Assembly (NCBI GenBank): GCA_033344775.1
Contig: JAWPMT010000004.1
Span: 1,612,001 to 1,676,000 of the forward strand
Reading direction: 5' to 3'
Source: Cytophagales bacterium
GTDB lineage: Bacteria > Bacteroidota > Bacteroidia > Cytophagales > Cyclobacteriaceae
DNA: 64,000 bases
Part shown: positions 39,101 to 46,793 of the stretch, one piece after another
Layout: every line of letters begins with the position of its first letter
Numbering within the stretch: the stretch's first letter is position 1
The notes under the pieces: model-generated
Databases searched by the model: none
Seen by the model: only the letters and a program-made list of their open reading frames with translations
Told to the model about the DNA's origin: nothing
Made by a program: the position numbers and the translations under genes

Positions 39101-40532
39101 CACTCGTTATTTCGAAATCTTCATTCAGTATAGCTGTTCCCTCAAACAAAAAATCTACCTGAACATCAACCCCCGCAATTCCATCAAGATTTCCTGTAAT
39201 GTTGAATGATTCTCCACTCTCATTAATGACAAGAGTAGAGTCATAGGTAAACGTAATATCCGCTAACTCATCATCATCATCAACCACTGAAAAGTCAAAA
39301 CTCTGAGTAACCGAACTTGATAAAATTGCATTTTCAGGTTCACCAATGGTGACCGTCACTGCTTCTTCAGGTTCCAAATAGATGATATCATTGATTGCAC
39401 TAAAATCAATGCTTCCGGACGTTTCCCCCTTGTCGATCAATACTTTTGCAGATACTTGCAGTCTACGAATATGGCCATCTCCATCATCCTCGTCCAACAA
39501 AATGAGGTCACCTAGTGCATTGGATCTCAAAGATTCGACATCTTCTATCTGGCTATCAAGACCATTTCCATCAACAACTCCCTGACTTCCTGAACCAGCT
39601 AATGTCGTGAGATTACCCAACTGGTCAATCTGTCTAATCTGATACGCATTATCATCATAGAAAAAAATGTTATTGTTTACTACCACGAGACTTGTGATAC
39701 TTCCAATACCTACCGCTGTGGCGTTTCCATCTTCCGTATAAAAACTACCATTTCCATACCGGGTAACCACCTCGCCATCGGTAGTTAAAACCTGAATTTT
39801 GTATCCATCTGTAAACCATAGATTACCATCCTGATCCAGGTCCATGGCTCTTATGTAATCTATCTCAGCTACACTGGAGACATTTCCTTCCAAATCGATT
39901 TTTCTAATTCTATTGTTATTTCCGTCATTGATAAAAATATTTCCCTCCTTATCAACCCTTACATCGGTGGGATAATCGAATTGAGCTACAGTAATATTCC
40001 CGTCAACAAAACCACTGTCCCCTCCTGAGATTTTGGTCACCGTACCATCAGGAGTCACCCTAAGTATTGAACTGTTCATTTGGTCAGAAACGATCAGATT
40101 CCCGTCTGGATCAAGATCGATACTCCAGATGAATCCTGAACTAATCGCATTTGTGGATCCATTGTAGATTATGGTCTCCACATCATCCTTATCGACTTTA
40201 TAGACATTTTGACCCGTAGAATAATACAAAACGCCATCGTCCCCGAAAACAAAATCCGTGGCGTTGGTCTGATCAAGAGTAATAAGCGTACTTAAATCCA
40301 ATAATCCATCATATTCGAACGCAAAGTCTTCCTGGAAGTCTGAAAAACTTAAGGGTAGTATCACATCCAAATCAGCAGGAGATGATAAATCCGCTTTTAA
40401 TGTGATTTGTTCTGAACTACCTTCTGTAACTGTAGTACCAACAAGCTCTATCGAGGTGATTTCTGGTGTTTGTCCATAAACGATAGTACTCAACAGAACA
40501 ATAAGAGTGGCAAGGAGTATTGACCTTTTCAT
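33168..40532 (-). CDS. Giant T9SS-secreted multidomain protein (NHL, Calx-beta, FG-GAP/VCBS, cadherin)
   Basis: 2454 residues. A signal peptide (about 1-20) is followed, approximately, by a Calx-beta-like segment, an NHL beta-propeller (75-365), further Calx-beta segments (365-590), a second NHL propeller (590-865), FG-GAP/VCBS repeats rich in D-x-D-x-D-G calcium loops (930-1370), an Fn3-like domain, more FG-GAP repeats (1490-1850), another Fn3-like domain, and cadherin-type repeats (1965-2370). The last ~80 residues are a type A T9SS sorting domain (I-H-P-N-P-A start, Y-F-F-S-I-E and a K-F-L-K-K end). It is most likely a calcium-stabilised surface adhesin or secreted scaffold. No catalytic domain was recognised. 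Confidence 0.92.
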   Translation of the reverse strand: MKRSILLATLIVLLSTIVYGQTPEITSIELVGTTVTEGSSEQITLKADLSSPADLDVILPLSFSDFQEDFAFEYDGLLDLSTLITLDQTNATDFVFGDDGVLYYSTGQNVYKVDKDDVETIIYNGSTNAISSGFIWSIDLDPDGNLIVSDQMNSSILRVTPDGTVTKISGGDSGFVDGNITVAQFDYPTDVRVDKEGNIFINDGNNNRIRKIDLEGNVSSVAEIDYIRAMDLDQDGNLWFTDGYKIQVLTTDGEVVTRYGNGSFYTEDGNATAVGIGSITSLVVVNNNIFFYDDNAYQIRQIDQLGNLTTLAGSGSQGVVDGNGLDSQIEDVESLRSNALGDLILLDEDDGDGHIRRLQVSAKVLIDKGETSGSIDFSAINDIIYLEPEEAVTVTIGEPENAILSSSVTQSFDFSVVDDDDELADITFTYDSTLVINESGESFNITGNLDGIAGVDVQVDFLFEGTAILNEDFEITSESLIISAGDTTGSITITPIQEDLVEAIESIQMVIDTVIHANSAVDTLILQLVDDDQPTITSITQEGSEVTEGRGDEVILSATIDDAASFDVAISLNNNTPEQSGDIRYFYPGFGTVSTLVEMSAASRGMVTDANGNIYVANASRHTIDKIDSEGNVSIFAGSSYNSGSADASDPLDARFNRPTGITIDADGNLYVTDHNNHTIRKITSDGVVSTLAGSAENSGDVDGTGSVARFSSPRAITIGSDNSLYVADKSNHKIRRVTLDGEVTTWAGSGTEGSKDGSATEARLSSPANVYALNNDELLVADKRNGRLRKISASGDVSTIGNYLERIQGIVEVNGEIIVSTTATGKLYRLVDSEFEVLTGDDQGAIDGSLDEARFNYIYDLKLGSDGRLYALEAAKIRVLDFTLKILVPAGETSGDLTIVAVNDTETEETETVELEISAVTGADYTVGDTFSFEVIDDEFVFTEVDNSIPGLDNASIGWADYDRDGDKDIAIMGSSNTEGRVLRIYRNDEAIFLNSNQNLTNMSDGDLAWVDINNDGFVDLVTMGIASGETRLILYLNESGNSFIGKEDHGIEPLSDGKMEWGDFDNDGLKDLVLTGLDANNSLTTKLYRSLDGQGNFQLDEGFGEAGIINGDIRIVDFELDGDKDLIYMGEDLNEEILFGYRINSLIDPADDNYFSEVNNRLKNSTIEFVTQSDSTTILLIMGEDENGSTQFQSVYINLDDNVGFIELANSTFLQEVKNTSRFKNGDMALADANNDGRLDLIISGEDEDGSPNTHVWFSSDAGHKLVDFGLRDLRNSSVDWIDYDGDGDLDIFISGTDQNGNVSLIYQNNLIESRANSKPNPPTDLEVEDLGNGNVRFQWTAGEDDYSDQLGFNLRIGTSTGEAQILNPASDLTSGDILIQEVALTDNSFYETNLPPGTYYWSVQSQDDGFRGSEFAEEQSFTILYEWQKLNLGGIVDRRLPGTSNGILEFFDVDYDGDMDILYVRDGSRELYLNDNQTFRPFRFDNYSETIGATIGDLNGDGFSDFVFVEKSDNSFRNRIYFGIKDLAEIDFSNDNERTFDYFEVFEDSDYGLANPRLRILDVNNDGSNDLIIAGSTSEFSNGVPKLYMLGFQDFSQTFVVDLSDQIAQLSDAEFDFGDLDNDQDIDFIITGFDDESGITSVLYFNETSGTSTTDVNFVATDDNLSSTIDGTVDLIDFDGDGDLDVIFTGTSKSGSDVFELYENRESEAVRTFVNVSIGLDRIRESKIDLGDFNGDGYSDLLFSGLIEGAGRVTRLAEYNPDTRSYENSDFDVSSILNAEVEFGDLDGDGDLDFMLTGEDAGNSQQFLFDVFLNVRNESAVASSATAGKFLARLSNTEEFAVNERPEPPTSLADPEVVDLGNETYEVTLNWEPGSDDTTPTDGLSYALKVGTTQGADDILNANANADGFRRKTGKGNVEHNTGWKLILPEGTYHWAVQSLDASYNGSDFIEGATIIAGEVQNQAPLAEDQEFEIAENSEVGTEVGTIEASDPEAGELTFTISSGNAQGAFALDEDTGLLTVADSEPLNYELTSNFQFTVDISDSEGLITTINVIVNLLDVDDGEMVNEFPISENQQFEFNENPSAGFEIGFIEATDPEGGSLTYNILIGNEDGAFDLEENTGRLSVAMEEQFDFEVQSVWELEVEIMDSVSAGITITVTVNLLNVDETVNESPISENQQFEFDENPPAGFEIGFIEATDPEGGSLTYNILTGNEDGAFDLEENTGRLSVAMEERFDFEMQSVWELEVEIVDSVSASITITVTVNLLDLEETNNVPTVINDQTFRIAEGLTNGSVVGTIVYSDEDCCTPEVTLMSGNTDGAFIVDLAGEIKVANSTALDIDINPQFELEIQVDDLNGGISTGMVTILLDPVLSVPSEIEGLKIHPNPASYSISLSNINPSWIGKPYIITDMTGKVVLKGTLDTVDQEIQLWNQKAGVYFFSIEGQHSKFLKK
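33726..34343. repeat. Two tandem 309-bp coding repeats (cadherin units)
   Basis: 33726-34034 and 34035-34343 are near-identical in-frame units of 103 codons within the giant gene. Neighbouring cadherin units have diverged, so this duplication is recent. Confidence 0.9.
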
Positions 40533-40553
40533 AAGGAATAAGTTGTCTGTAAG

Positions 40554-40587
40554 TTGTAAGAAATGTTAAAAATACTACATCTTACAA
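40554..40587 (-). promoter_or_regulatory. Inverted repeat upstream of the giant gene
   Basis: ttgtaag (40554-40560) and cttacaa (40581-40587), a perfect 7-bp inverted repeat with a 20-bp spacer, 22 bp upstream of the start. It is a candidate operator or leader hairpin. Confidence 0.35.
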
Positions 40588-40648
40588 ACACAATCACTAC
40601 AGTATCGCCAACTATTGTTCATGTAGAAACCTCTTCAAAGGCAACAGA

Positions 40649-41575
40649 TCACCTGACCTTTGACAACACCCCCAGGTCCGCGCAGTTTTCTTTGGGTATT
40701 TCCCCTTTAGGCTTATTCCCCAGATAGATCCCAAACAAAATCATTCCAGCACCACATAGCATCCAGGGAGTCAGTGTCTCGTTGAGAACAATGATACCCA
40801 AAACCACACCAATCACGGGTACAAGATAGGTAACCATAGATGCGTAGCTAGGTCCCGCCTGAGCGATCAATCGGAAATACAGAATGAAAGCAATGGCTGT
40901 TCCCAACACTCCCAAAGCGACAATAGAACTGATGGTGACGAGATTTAAGGAAGCCAGATCACTCTCTTGACCTGTAAAAAAAGTAAATGGTAACAGGTAT
41001 AGGGTTGCGATCATAAGCTGAGCCGCCGGAGCCTTAAAGGATGGAGTACTCGTCAGGTGTTTTTTCACCCACACCCATCCTACTCCATAACTGGTAGAGG
41101 CCAAAACAATAGCGATGATGCCTTTCAGGCTGGCATTCACTCCTTCAAGAAGGTTTGGATATACCAGCACTATTAAACCCAAAAAGCCGAGAACAATACC
41201 GCGAACTTTATTCGCTGGAATAGGCTCACTCTGGAGTAATAAAAACGAAAATATTACGGTGAAAAATGGTGTTGTCCCATTAAGCAAAGCGCCCAATGAA
41301 CTGTCTATGAATTGCTGTCCCCAGTTGATCAGCATGAATGGAAAGGCCACGGAAAAGAAGGCTGCCACAGCAGATGCCTTCCAAAATTTCAAGTCCTTCG
41401 GCAGATAGTCCCCACGCAACAACAAAACGATATTGAGCACCGCAGCGCCAATACCAATCCTTAGCACCGAAAGCAAAACAGGATCTAGTTGTAAGAGTGC
41501 CAGCTTGATAAAAAGGAACGATGGCCCCCAACACATGGCCAGGAGTACCAACAGGTGTATACTTTTTAATTTCAT
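40649..41575 (-). CDS. EamA/DMT-family transporter
   Basis: About 308 residues from ATG 41575; an in-frame TTG two codons upstream is less likely. Ten hydrophobic helices are arranged as two five-helix EamA repeats (W-G-P-S-F-L-F-I-K near the start and an inner repeat starting around G-I-I-A-I-V-L-A-S). These drug/metabolite transporters usually export amino acids or other metabolites. It is divergent from a LysR regulator, with 109 bp between starts, which suggests regulation by that protein. Confidence 0.9.
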   Translation of the reverse strand: MKLKSIHLLVLLAMCWGPSFLFIKLALLQLDPVLLSVLRIGIGAAVLNIVLLLRGDYLPKDLKFWKASAVAAFFSVAFPFMLINWGQQFIDSSLGALLNGTTPFFTVIFSFLLLQSEPIPANKVRGIVLGFLGLIVLVYPNLLEGVNASLKGIIAIVLASTSYGVGWVWVKKHLTSTPSFKAPAAQLMIATLYLLPFTFFTGQESDLASLNLVTISSIVALGVLGTAIAFILYFRLIAQAGPSYASMVTYLVPVIGVVLGIIVLNETLTPWMLCGAGMILFGIYLGNKPKGEIPKENCADLGVLSKVR

Positions 41576-41607
41576 TGCCAAAAAATTTATATGCCTGTAA
41601 ATGAACG

Positions 41608-41621
41608 GTATCTAGATATCT
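41608..41621. promoter_or_regulatory. Near-palindrome between EamA and LysR genes
   Basis: ggtatctagatatc in the divergent spacer matches its own reverse complement at 12 of 14 positions. It is a candidate LysR-type binding site. Confidence 0.35.
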
Positions 41622-41684
41622 TCGTATGATGAATAGGATGAATTGATTTTGAGAAAACAATGAAAAATTCTAATACCAACTGAA

Positions 41685-42593
41685 ATGGAGATCCGGCATC
41701 TGAAACTTATCCGTGAAGTAGCGCAAACAAAAAGCCTATCTAAGGCCAAAGAAGCACTATTTCTTTCACAATCTGCCCTTAGCCACCAGCTAAAAGAACT
41801 TGAAACTCAGCTCGGAACGCAGATCTTTCATCGTGTCAACAAGCAATTGATCCTAACGACAGCTGGAAAAATGGTGTTGGAATCAGCAGAACGCATCCTG
41901 AATGAACTTGAACAAACGGAGCAATCCATCAAGCGTTTTGTATCCGGACAAACAGGAACCGTACGATTGGCTACCCAATGCTATACTTGTTACCACTGGT
42001 TGCCGTCCTTGTTGACAGATTTCAAAAGAGAGTTCCCCAATGTGGAAATTGAAATCCTGCACAACAATGCCTCCGACACAGAAGAGCAGGTGCTCCGTGG
42101 GGAGATCGATTTTGCTGTGATCTATGAATCCTCCGACTATCCCAACCTCAATTACGTGGAACTATTCCAGGACGAAATGTTTGCAATTGTTCCCAAAGGA
42201 CATGCCTGGACCGAAAAGCCCTATCTTGAGGCTAAGGATTTTGAAAACCAGCAAATCATCATCCATTCTTTTCCCCTGGAAACAGTTACCCTATTCAAGC
42301 AAGTATTGATCCCCGAAGGCATTCAACCCAAAAATGTCATTCAGGTGCAGGTGTTGGAAGCCATCATAGAAATGGTCAAGGCTGGCCTTGGTGTCAATGT
42401 AATGGCCAAATGGATTGTGGAACCTTTTCTCAAAGGCCATGACATAGAGTTGGTACCAGTGACGAAAAGAGGCATCCACCGAAAATGGTATGCCATCACT
42501 CTAAAACAAGATCGACCTCCGCAGTACCTGACCAATTTTCTGTCACACTTGAAGTGTAATATCGGTGGCTTAAACTGTAACCTGCCTAATTAG
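41685..42593 (+). CDS. LysR-family transcriptional regulator, MetR-like
   Basis: 302 residues. The N-terminal winged helix-turn-helix (about 1-60, S-L-S-K-A-K-E-A-L-F-L-S-Q-S-A-L-S-H-Q-L) is followed by a periplasmic-binding-like effector domain. The segment A-T-Q-C-Y-T-C-Y-H-W-L-P-S-L-L resembles the homocysteine-binding region of MetR. The likely target is the divergent EamA transporter; a sulfur amino acid signal is possible but unproven. The cysteine-containing tail (C-N-I-G-G-L-N-C-N) is unusual. Confidence 0.9.
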   Translation: MEIRHLKLIREVAQTKSLSKAKEALFLSQSALSHQLKELETQLGTQIFHRVNKQLILTTAGKMVLESAERILNELEQTEQSIKRFVSGQTGTVRLATQCYTCYHWLPSLLTDFKREFPNVEIEILHNNASDTEEQVLRGEIDFAVIYESSDYPNLNYVELFQDEMFAIVPKGHAWTEKPYLEAKDFENQQIIIHSFPLETVTLFKQVLIPEGIQPKNVIQVQVLEAIIEMVKAGLGVNVMAKWIVEPFLKGHDIELVPVTKRGIHRKWYAITLKQDRPPQYLTNFLSHLKCNIGGLNCNLPN

Positions 42594-42634
42594 GCATACT
42601 TTTCAGGCGGATTCGACAGAGCTGGCTCATTGGA

Positions 42635-43237
42635 TTAAACATCCAATAAGGCTGCTTCCAGAGTTACTTCCGCATACGGCTGATCTTCCGGGCCTTCATC
42701 CAGGTGATTGACGACAAACGTAGGTGCTTCCTGGCCTTTGGGGTAGTAGACAAATAAGTTCCCTGTTCCACGAGCCAGTCCCACATTGATCACACCAGAG
42801 TAAGCCTCGGTTGCCTGAATGATGAAGTCCGCTTTTCGGGAACCACCATGAGCTGGCGGATAAAGCATGATGTCGGCATCATCCGGACTTTCTGAATCAC
42901 AGCAGAATTCCAGATCATCCACCACTATTCTTCCTCCGACACCTTCAATTTTTATAAAGCCTCCTTTGGCCACAGTCAGTTTTTCGACATTGAGATAAGT
43001 CGGGGAATTGATCGTCAGCGGGTGTGCCTTGGTGGCTGTTTTATCCCGCGCAGAAGTCCCTAGCACATGCACAGCGTATCCATGAAAATCCGTGTCCGCG
43101 AAAGATTTGATGTCCAAAGATTTAGCCACATACCTCTCCCAATGACTGATGGGATAAGTGCCAATAAGCGTCACGCCATGCTTCAGTTGCTCGATACTAT
43201 GGCCAAGTTTGCTCGCTCGTGTCTTGAAATCGCTCAT
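42635..43237 (-). CDS. Conserved-looking hypothetical protein
   Basis: 200 residues, soluble, no signal peptide. It is rich in short beta strands with a central segment V-E-K-L-T-V-A-K-G-G-F-I-K-I-E-G-V-G-G-R that looks like a right-handed beta-helix or jelly-roll core, followed by C-C-D-S-E-S-P-D-D-A-D. No family is recognised. It is transcribed toward the LysR gene and divergent from the DinB-like gene. Function unknown. Confidence 0.65.
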   Translation of the reverse strand: MSDFKTRASKLGHSIEQLKHGVTLIGTYPISHWERYVAKSLDIKSFADTDFHGYAVHVLGTSARDKTATKAHPLTINSPTYLNVEKLTVAKGGFIKIEGVGGRIVVDDLEFCCDSESPDDADIMLYPPAHGGSRKADFIIQATEAYSGVINVGLARGTGNLFVYYPKGQEAPTFVVNHLDEGPEDQPYAEVTLEAALLDV

Positions 43238-43430
43238 CTCTTGATTTTTAGGTGTATTATTCTTCTAATCAACAATCATTCCAGTCTATGGTTTATTAAA
43301 ATCAACACATAGTCTGGTGATGACAAATTGAAAATATGAATTTAGAACGTGCGATGAAAGTGTTTTTAAATTAAGAAATAGATATCCTGATAAAATCCTA
43401 TATATCCTTGGTGATATCTATTTTTATCCC

Positions 43431-43904
43431 ATGACTGACCCAAAAAACCTTGCCTCACGCTTTCGAGAACCCCTCCTGGATGGCAAATGGATTGCGAATA
43501 CCAATCTTAAGGCGCAACTAGCTGAGGTGGATGTTCATCTGGCCACAAAAAAGATCAACTCCCTCAATAGTATTGCCGCATTGACCTTCCATCTGGACTA
43601 TTACATCGCTGGTGTGTTACAGGCATTCAATGGTGGCTCATTGGACATCAGGGACAAATACAGCTTCGATATGCCAGCTGTTGTGTCGGAGCAAGACTGG
43701 ACCGATCTGCAGGAAAAACTCTGGTCTGACGTGGAATCATTTGCATTAGCCGTGGAAGAAATGACTGCAGACCAGCTAAATGCTGTTTTTGTCGATGAGA
43801 AATATGGGGATTACAGAAGAAACATTGAAGGCATGATTGAGCACGCTTATTATCATCTGGGGCAAGTGGTATTGATCAAGAAACTTTTAACGGAGCAAGC
43901 ATGA
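43431..43904 (+). CDS. DinB-like four-helix protein
   Basis: 157 residues fitting the DinB/YfiT-like metal-binding four-helix bundle: helix 2 A-A-L-T-F-H-L-D-Y-Y and the C-terminal M-I-E-H-A-Y-Y-H-L-G-Q give the three expected histidines. Members are thiol-dependent transferases or of unknown function. The stop overlaps the start of the cyclase gene (4 bp, ATGA), so the two are co-translated. Confidence 0.85.
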   Translation: MTDPKNLASRFREPLLDGKWIANTNLKAQLAEVDVHLATKKINSLNSIAALTFHLDYYIAGVLQAFNGGSLDIRDKYSFDMPAVVSEQDWTDLQEKLWSDVESFALAVEEMTADQLNAVFVDEKYGDYRRNIEGMIEHAYYHLGQVVLIKKLLTEQA

Positions 43905-44665
43905 AAATCATCGACCTGTCCAAATCCATTCAATATAATCCTGATGATCCTTTCTTCATGAAAGTGAAGATCAAACATAAGCCCCATAAGAAAGCAAAAT
44001 GGTTGATTCGGTACCTGGGCCTGCCTTTCAAATTGTTTCCCAAAAAATTTATTGGCTGGGCAGATGATTCGATCCAAAAAATGGGAGTCCATTCCACCAC
44101 ACATCTGGATGCTCCCTGGCATTATGGGCCACTTTGTGAGGGGAAAAAGGCCAAAACCATCGACGAAATACCGCTCGAATGGTGCTATGGAGAAGGGTTG
44201 GTCATCGACATGAGAGATAAACCAGACTTTCAGGCAATAACTAAGCAAGATATTCAGGACTTTCTCATAAAACACCAGTTGATTATTCAGCCTAACATGA
44301 TCGTACTGATTATGACCGGTCGGGATCGACACATGGGAACACAGCAATTTTTCACACATGGCACAGGCATGAGTGCTGAGGCTACAGCATGGCTCATTGA
44401 TCAAGGCGTGAAAGTGATGGGCATTGATCAATGGGGCTGGGACCTGCCCCTTCCCTATCTAGTAGAAGAGGCCAAGAAGCAACAGAACTCGGACCTGTTT
44501 TGGGAAGCACATCTCGTCGGTGTGGATAAAGAGTACTGCCACATGGAACAGCTTACTAACCTCGATAGTCTCCCCTATTCAGGATTTAAAGTAGCGGCCT
44601 TCCCCCTAAAGATCAAAGGAGCTAGCGCCGGTCCTGCCAGGGTGGTGGCGATGGTAGATGATTAG
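43901..44665 (+). CDS. Cyclase-family (kynurenine formamidase-like) hydrolase
   Basis: 254 residues. The metal-binding signature is H-S-T-T-H-L-D-A-P-W-H (about 63-73), a variant of H-x-G-T-H-x-D-x-P-x-H in which serine replaces glycine. Later elements include H-G-T-G-M-S-A-E-A and G-I-D-Q-W-G-W-D. Family members hydrolyse N-formylkynurenine, isatin or similar amides. The presence of two tryptophans around the active-site segment hints at an aromatic substrate, but this is a guess. It is coupled to the DinB-like gene and overlaps the convergent response-regulator gene by 4 bp. Confidence 0.88.
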   Translation: MKIIDLSKSIQYNPDDPFFMKVKIKHKPHKKAKWLIRYLGLPFKLFPKKFIGWADDSIQKMGVHSTTHLDAPWHYGPLCEGKKAKTIDEIPLEWCYGEGLVIDMRDKPDFQAITKQDIQDFLIKHQLIIQPNMIVLIMTGRDRHMGTQQFFTHGTGMSAEATAWLIDQGVKVMGIDQWGWDLPLPYLVEEAKKQQNSDLFWEAHLVGVDKEYCHMEQLTNLDSLPYSGFKVAAFPLKIKGASAGPARVVAMVDD

Positions 44666-45324
44666 ACAAACTCCACCAGTCGGTGTTTCACTGCATACAT
44701 GACTAGTCCAGTTACATTGCGGGAACCCGTCTTTTGGAGCAGATTGTTTCGGTGCCCATTGACGGTTTTCACACTGATGAATAGCTTTTCTCCAATCTCT
44801 TCGGAAGTCATTTGCTGGCAGATCAATTGGAGTACTTCTACTTCGCGTCTACTGAGGTTTTCATGTATTTTGGGCGTCTTGACTTTACCGCCCATTTTCC
44901 CTTGTATGGCATCAAGCGTTCTTGTATTGATGTATGCTCCCTTATCGTATACTGCATGAATGGCATCGCGAACTTCATCAGGGTCACTGTCTTTGACCAG
45001 GTAGCCATGCGCGCCCAGTTCAATCATTTGGGCAATGAGGTATTCATCATCATGAACCGATAAGATGATCACTTTCATATCCGGATAGTGTTCCTTTAGC
45101 TCCTTCAGCACCTCCCAGCCGCTGTGCTCTACCCTATCTTTTGGGGGCAAGGTCAGATCAACCAGCATCACATCCGGAATGGTCTCACATTCGCTTAACC
45201 GTTGTAATACGGAATGTCCATCAGGAGATTCAAAAACGAAATTCATTTCGGGCCACTCACGAAAAAGGGCTTTCATGCCATTGAGGAAAAGTTGCTGGTC
45301 TTCGACCATGCCTAAGCTTATCAT
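44662..45324 (-). CDS. NarL/FixJ-type response regulator
   Basis: 220 residues: receiver domain with phosphoacceptor D56 (V-M-L-V-D-L-T-L-P), conserved S-V-H-D in the switch region and K-D near 106, followed by a LuxR-type HTH (L-S-R-R-E-V-E-V-L-Q-L-I ... V-K-T-V-N-G-H-R-N-N-L). It is the last gene of a four-gene set with the upstream histidine kinase (57-bp gap) and two membrane/exported proteins. Confidence 0.94.
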   Translation of the reverse strand: MISLGMVEDQQLFLNGMKALFREWPEMNFVFESPDGHSVLQRLSECETIPDVMLVDLTLPPKDRVEHSGWEVLKELKEHYPDMKVIILSVHDDEYLIAQMIELGAHGYLVKDSDPDEVRDAIHAVYDKGAYINTRTLDAIQGKMGGKVKTPKIHENLSRREVEVLQLICQQMTSEEIGEKLFISVKTVNGHRNNLLQKTGSRNVTGLVMYAVKHRLVEFV

Positions 45325-45381
45325 GTCTTCTACCGGTTCACGTCTTATAGAATGACATGAAAATTAATCATCATAAGTTGA

Positions 45382-46158
45382 TTAGGCAAGTGGCAAGTCA
45401 ATCGTGGCAAAGAAACCGCCGCTTTCCCGATTGCCGTGGTACCATTCTCCTTCAAGCGCACTGACCCGACCTTCCAAACTTTTCAATCCAAGGCCATTTT
45501 TGTTATGATTTTCCGGCAAGCCTTTACCATTGTCTTCGTACTTGCAAACCAGCCTATTATCAACAAGCACCGTAGAAATATGAATTTCTGAAGCGCTTGC
45601 ATGCTTCAACGTATTATTGATCAACTCGGTAAAAACGCGGTATAGCCCCAATTCAATATTCTTATTCAGTTTATCTGGCAGCTTCATTTCAAGCGAAGCC
45701 TGAAGCTCACCGACTTCTCCCGCTCGATCTAAAACCGACCTTAAGGCTCGCTCCAGTCCAAGACCCGACAGTTGTAGCGGTACCAATTCATGACTGATCC
45801 GACGGGAGGTATTCAGGGCATTTTCTACCAATTCACGCACCTCTCCTACCTTGTTTGTATCTACTTTTTCTTGCGTCTCTAGCTGCGTAAGCCACATGCG
45901 CCCCATAGACAAAGCAGCACCTAACTCGTCGTGTAAGTCCCTGGCGATTCGCTTACGTTCTTCTTCTTGTACTTCAATAGACGTCTGCAGCAGATGTTTC
46001 TGATGCGCCAGCTTCAAAGCCTCCTGCTCCAACTGCTGTTGGTGCAGGTTTTTCCGGAATTGCCAGGTGAGCAGCACCACTCCTACAGCAATGATGAAAA
46101 CAATGAGGCTAAAGGAGACTAGGATTGATACAAACTCTGACGCTTGGGACTCTTCCAT
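45382..46158 (-). CDS. HisKA_3-type sensor histidine kinase
   Basis: 258 residues from ATG 46158; the frame could also start at a TTG 18 bp upstream. One TM helix (about 9-31) and a coiled-coil precede the phosphorylation site H76 in E-R-K-R-I-A-R-D-L-H-D-E-L-G, followed by a HATPase domain (N-N-T-L-K-H-A, D-N-G-K-G, G-L-G-L-K-S). There is almost no extracellular sensor. The start overlaps the upstream seven-helix protein by 40 bp, so that protein may supply the sensing part. It pairs with the NarL-type regulator. Confidence 0.92.
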   Translation of the reverse strand: MEESQASEFVSILVSFSLIVFIIAVGVVLLTWQFRKNLHQQQLEQEALKLAHQKHLLQTSIEVQEEERKRIARDLHDELGAALSMGRMWLTQLETQEKVDTNKVGEVRELVENALNTSRRISHELVPLQLSGLGLERALRSVLDRAGEVGELQASLEMKLPDKLNKNIELGLYRVFTELINNTLKHASASEIHISTVLVDNRLVCKYEDNGKGLPENHNKNGLGLKSLEGRVSALEGEWYHGNRESGGFFATIDLPLA

Positions 46159-46793
46159 AAACCAATGAAAAAGCAAACGTACATAACAGTTACAAATAAT
46201 GCATTTGGAAGTAGGGCCAACCTCCCTATAAATAGAGGTAAATCGAAGTTAATAAGTCGTCCATAGATATGATAAATGAAAGTACAAGAGAAATAAATGA
46301 ATAAACCGGAATTGACCCAATTGATGCAATTAACTAATCCTTGGTGCTTATCTCGAAACTGTTTTTCCAGTGATAAATAATAGTTACTTATGGATAAAAT
46401 AATCATTAGTAAGGATAATGACGTAAGGCCATAGGTATTGAATGTAGAAAATCCCTGAAAGTATAGGGTATTGCAAATGGAGAAAAGTATAAAGCCAATA
46501 GAGGCTATTTTTAATATTGAAGATGGAATGAAAGAATGCCATAAGTTTTGATAAAACCTGGAGAGTAAAACAAAACTCAGAGGGACATAAAAATGCAACA
46601 GGAAAAGGTTTCCGATTTTAAAGACCCACATGACACTACCCGCTAATTGGACTATTAATGACATGCAGATGTAGTATTTAATCATATCAAAACTAACAGG
46701 CGTACTTTTCCAATGCCGCAGCGTGTAAATACACGCCACAATCATTGGAAGAATTGGTATCCAAAGTAGTATCACTACTAACACATCATTCAT
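46119..46793 (-). CDS. Seven-helix membrane protein, possible sensor partner
   Basis: 224 residues with about seven TM helices and an N-terminal D-V-L-V-V-I-L-L-W-I-P-I-L-P segment. No family is recognised. It is notably A/T-rich compared with the kinase gene. It overlaps the exported-protein gene upstream by 8 bp and the kinase gene downstream by 40 bp, so all three are co-translated. Position suggests an input module for the kinase, but no sequence motif proves it. Confidence 0.75.
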   Translation of the reverse strand: MNDVLVVILLWIPILPMIVACIYTLRHWKSTPVSFDMIKYYICMSLIVQLAGSVMWVFKIGNLFLLHFYVPLSFVLLSRFYQNLWHSFIPSSILKIASIGFILFSICNTLYFQGFSTFNTYGLTSLSLLMIILSISNYYLSLEKQFRDKHQGLVNCINWVNSGLFIYFSCTFIYHIYGRLINFDLPLFIGRLALLPNALFVTVMYVCFFIGLWKSPKRQSLYQS

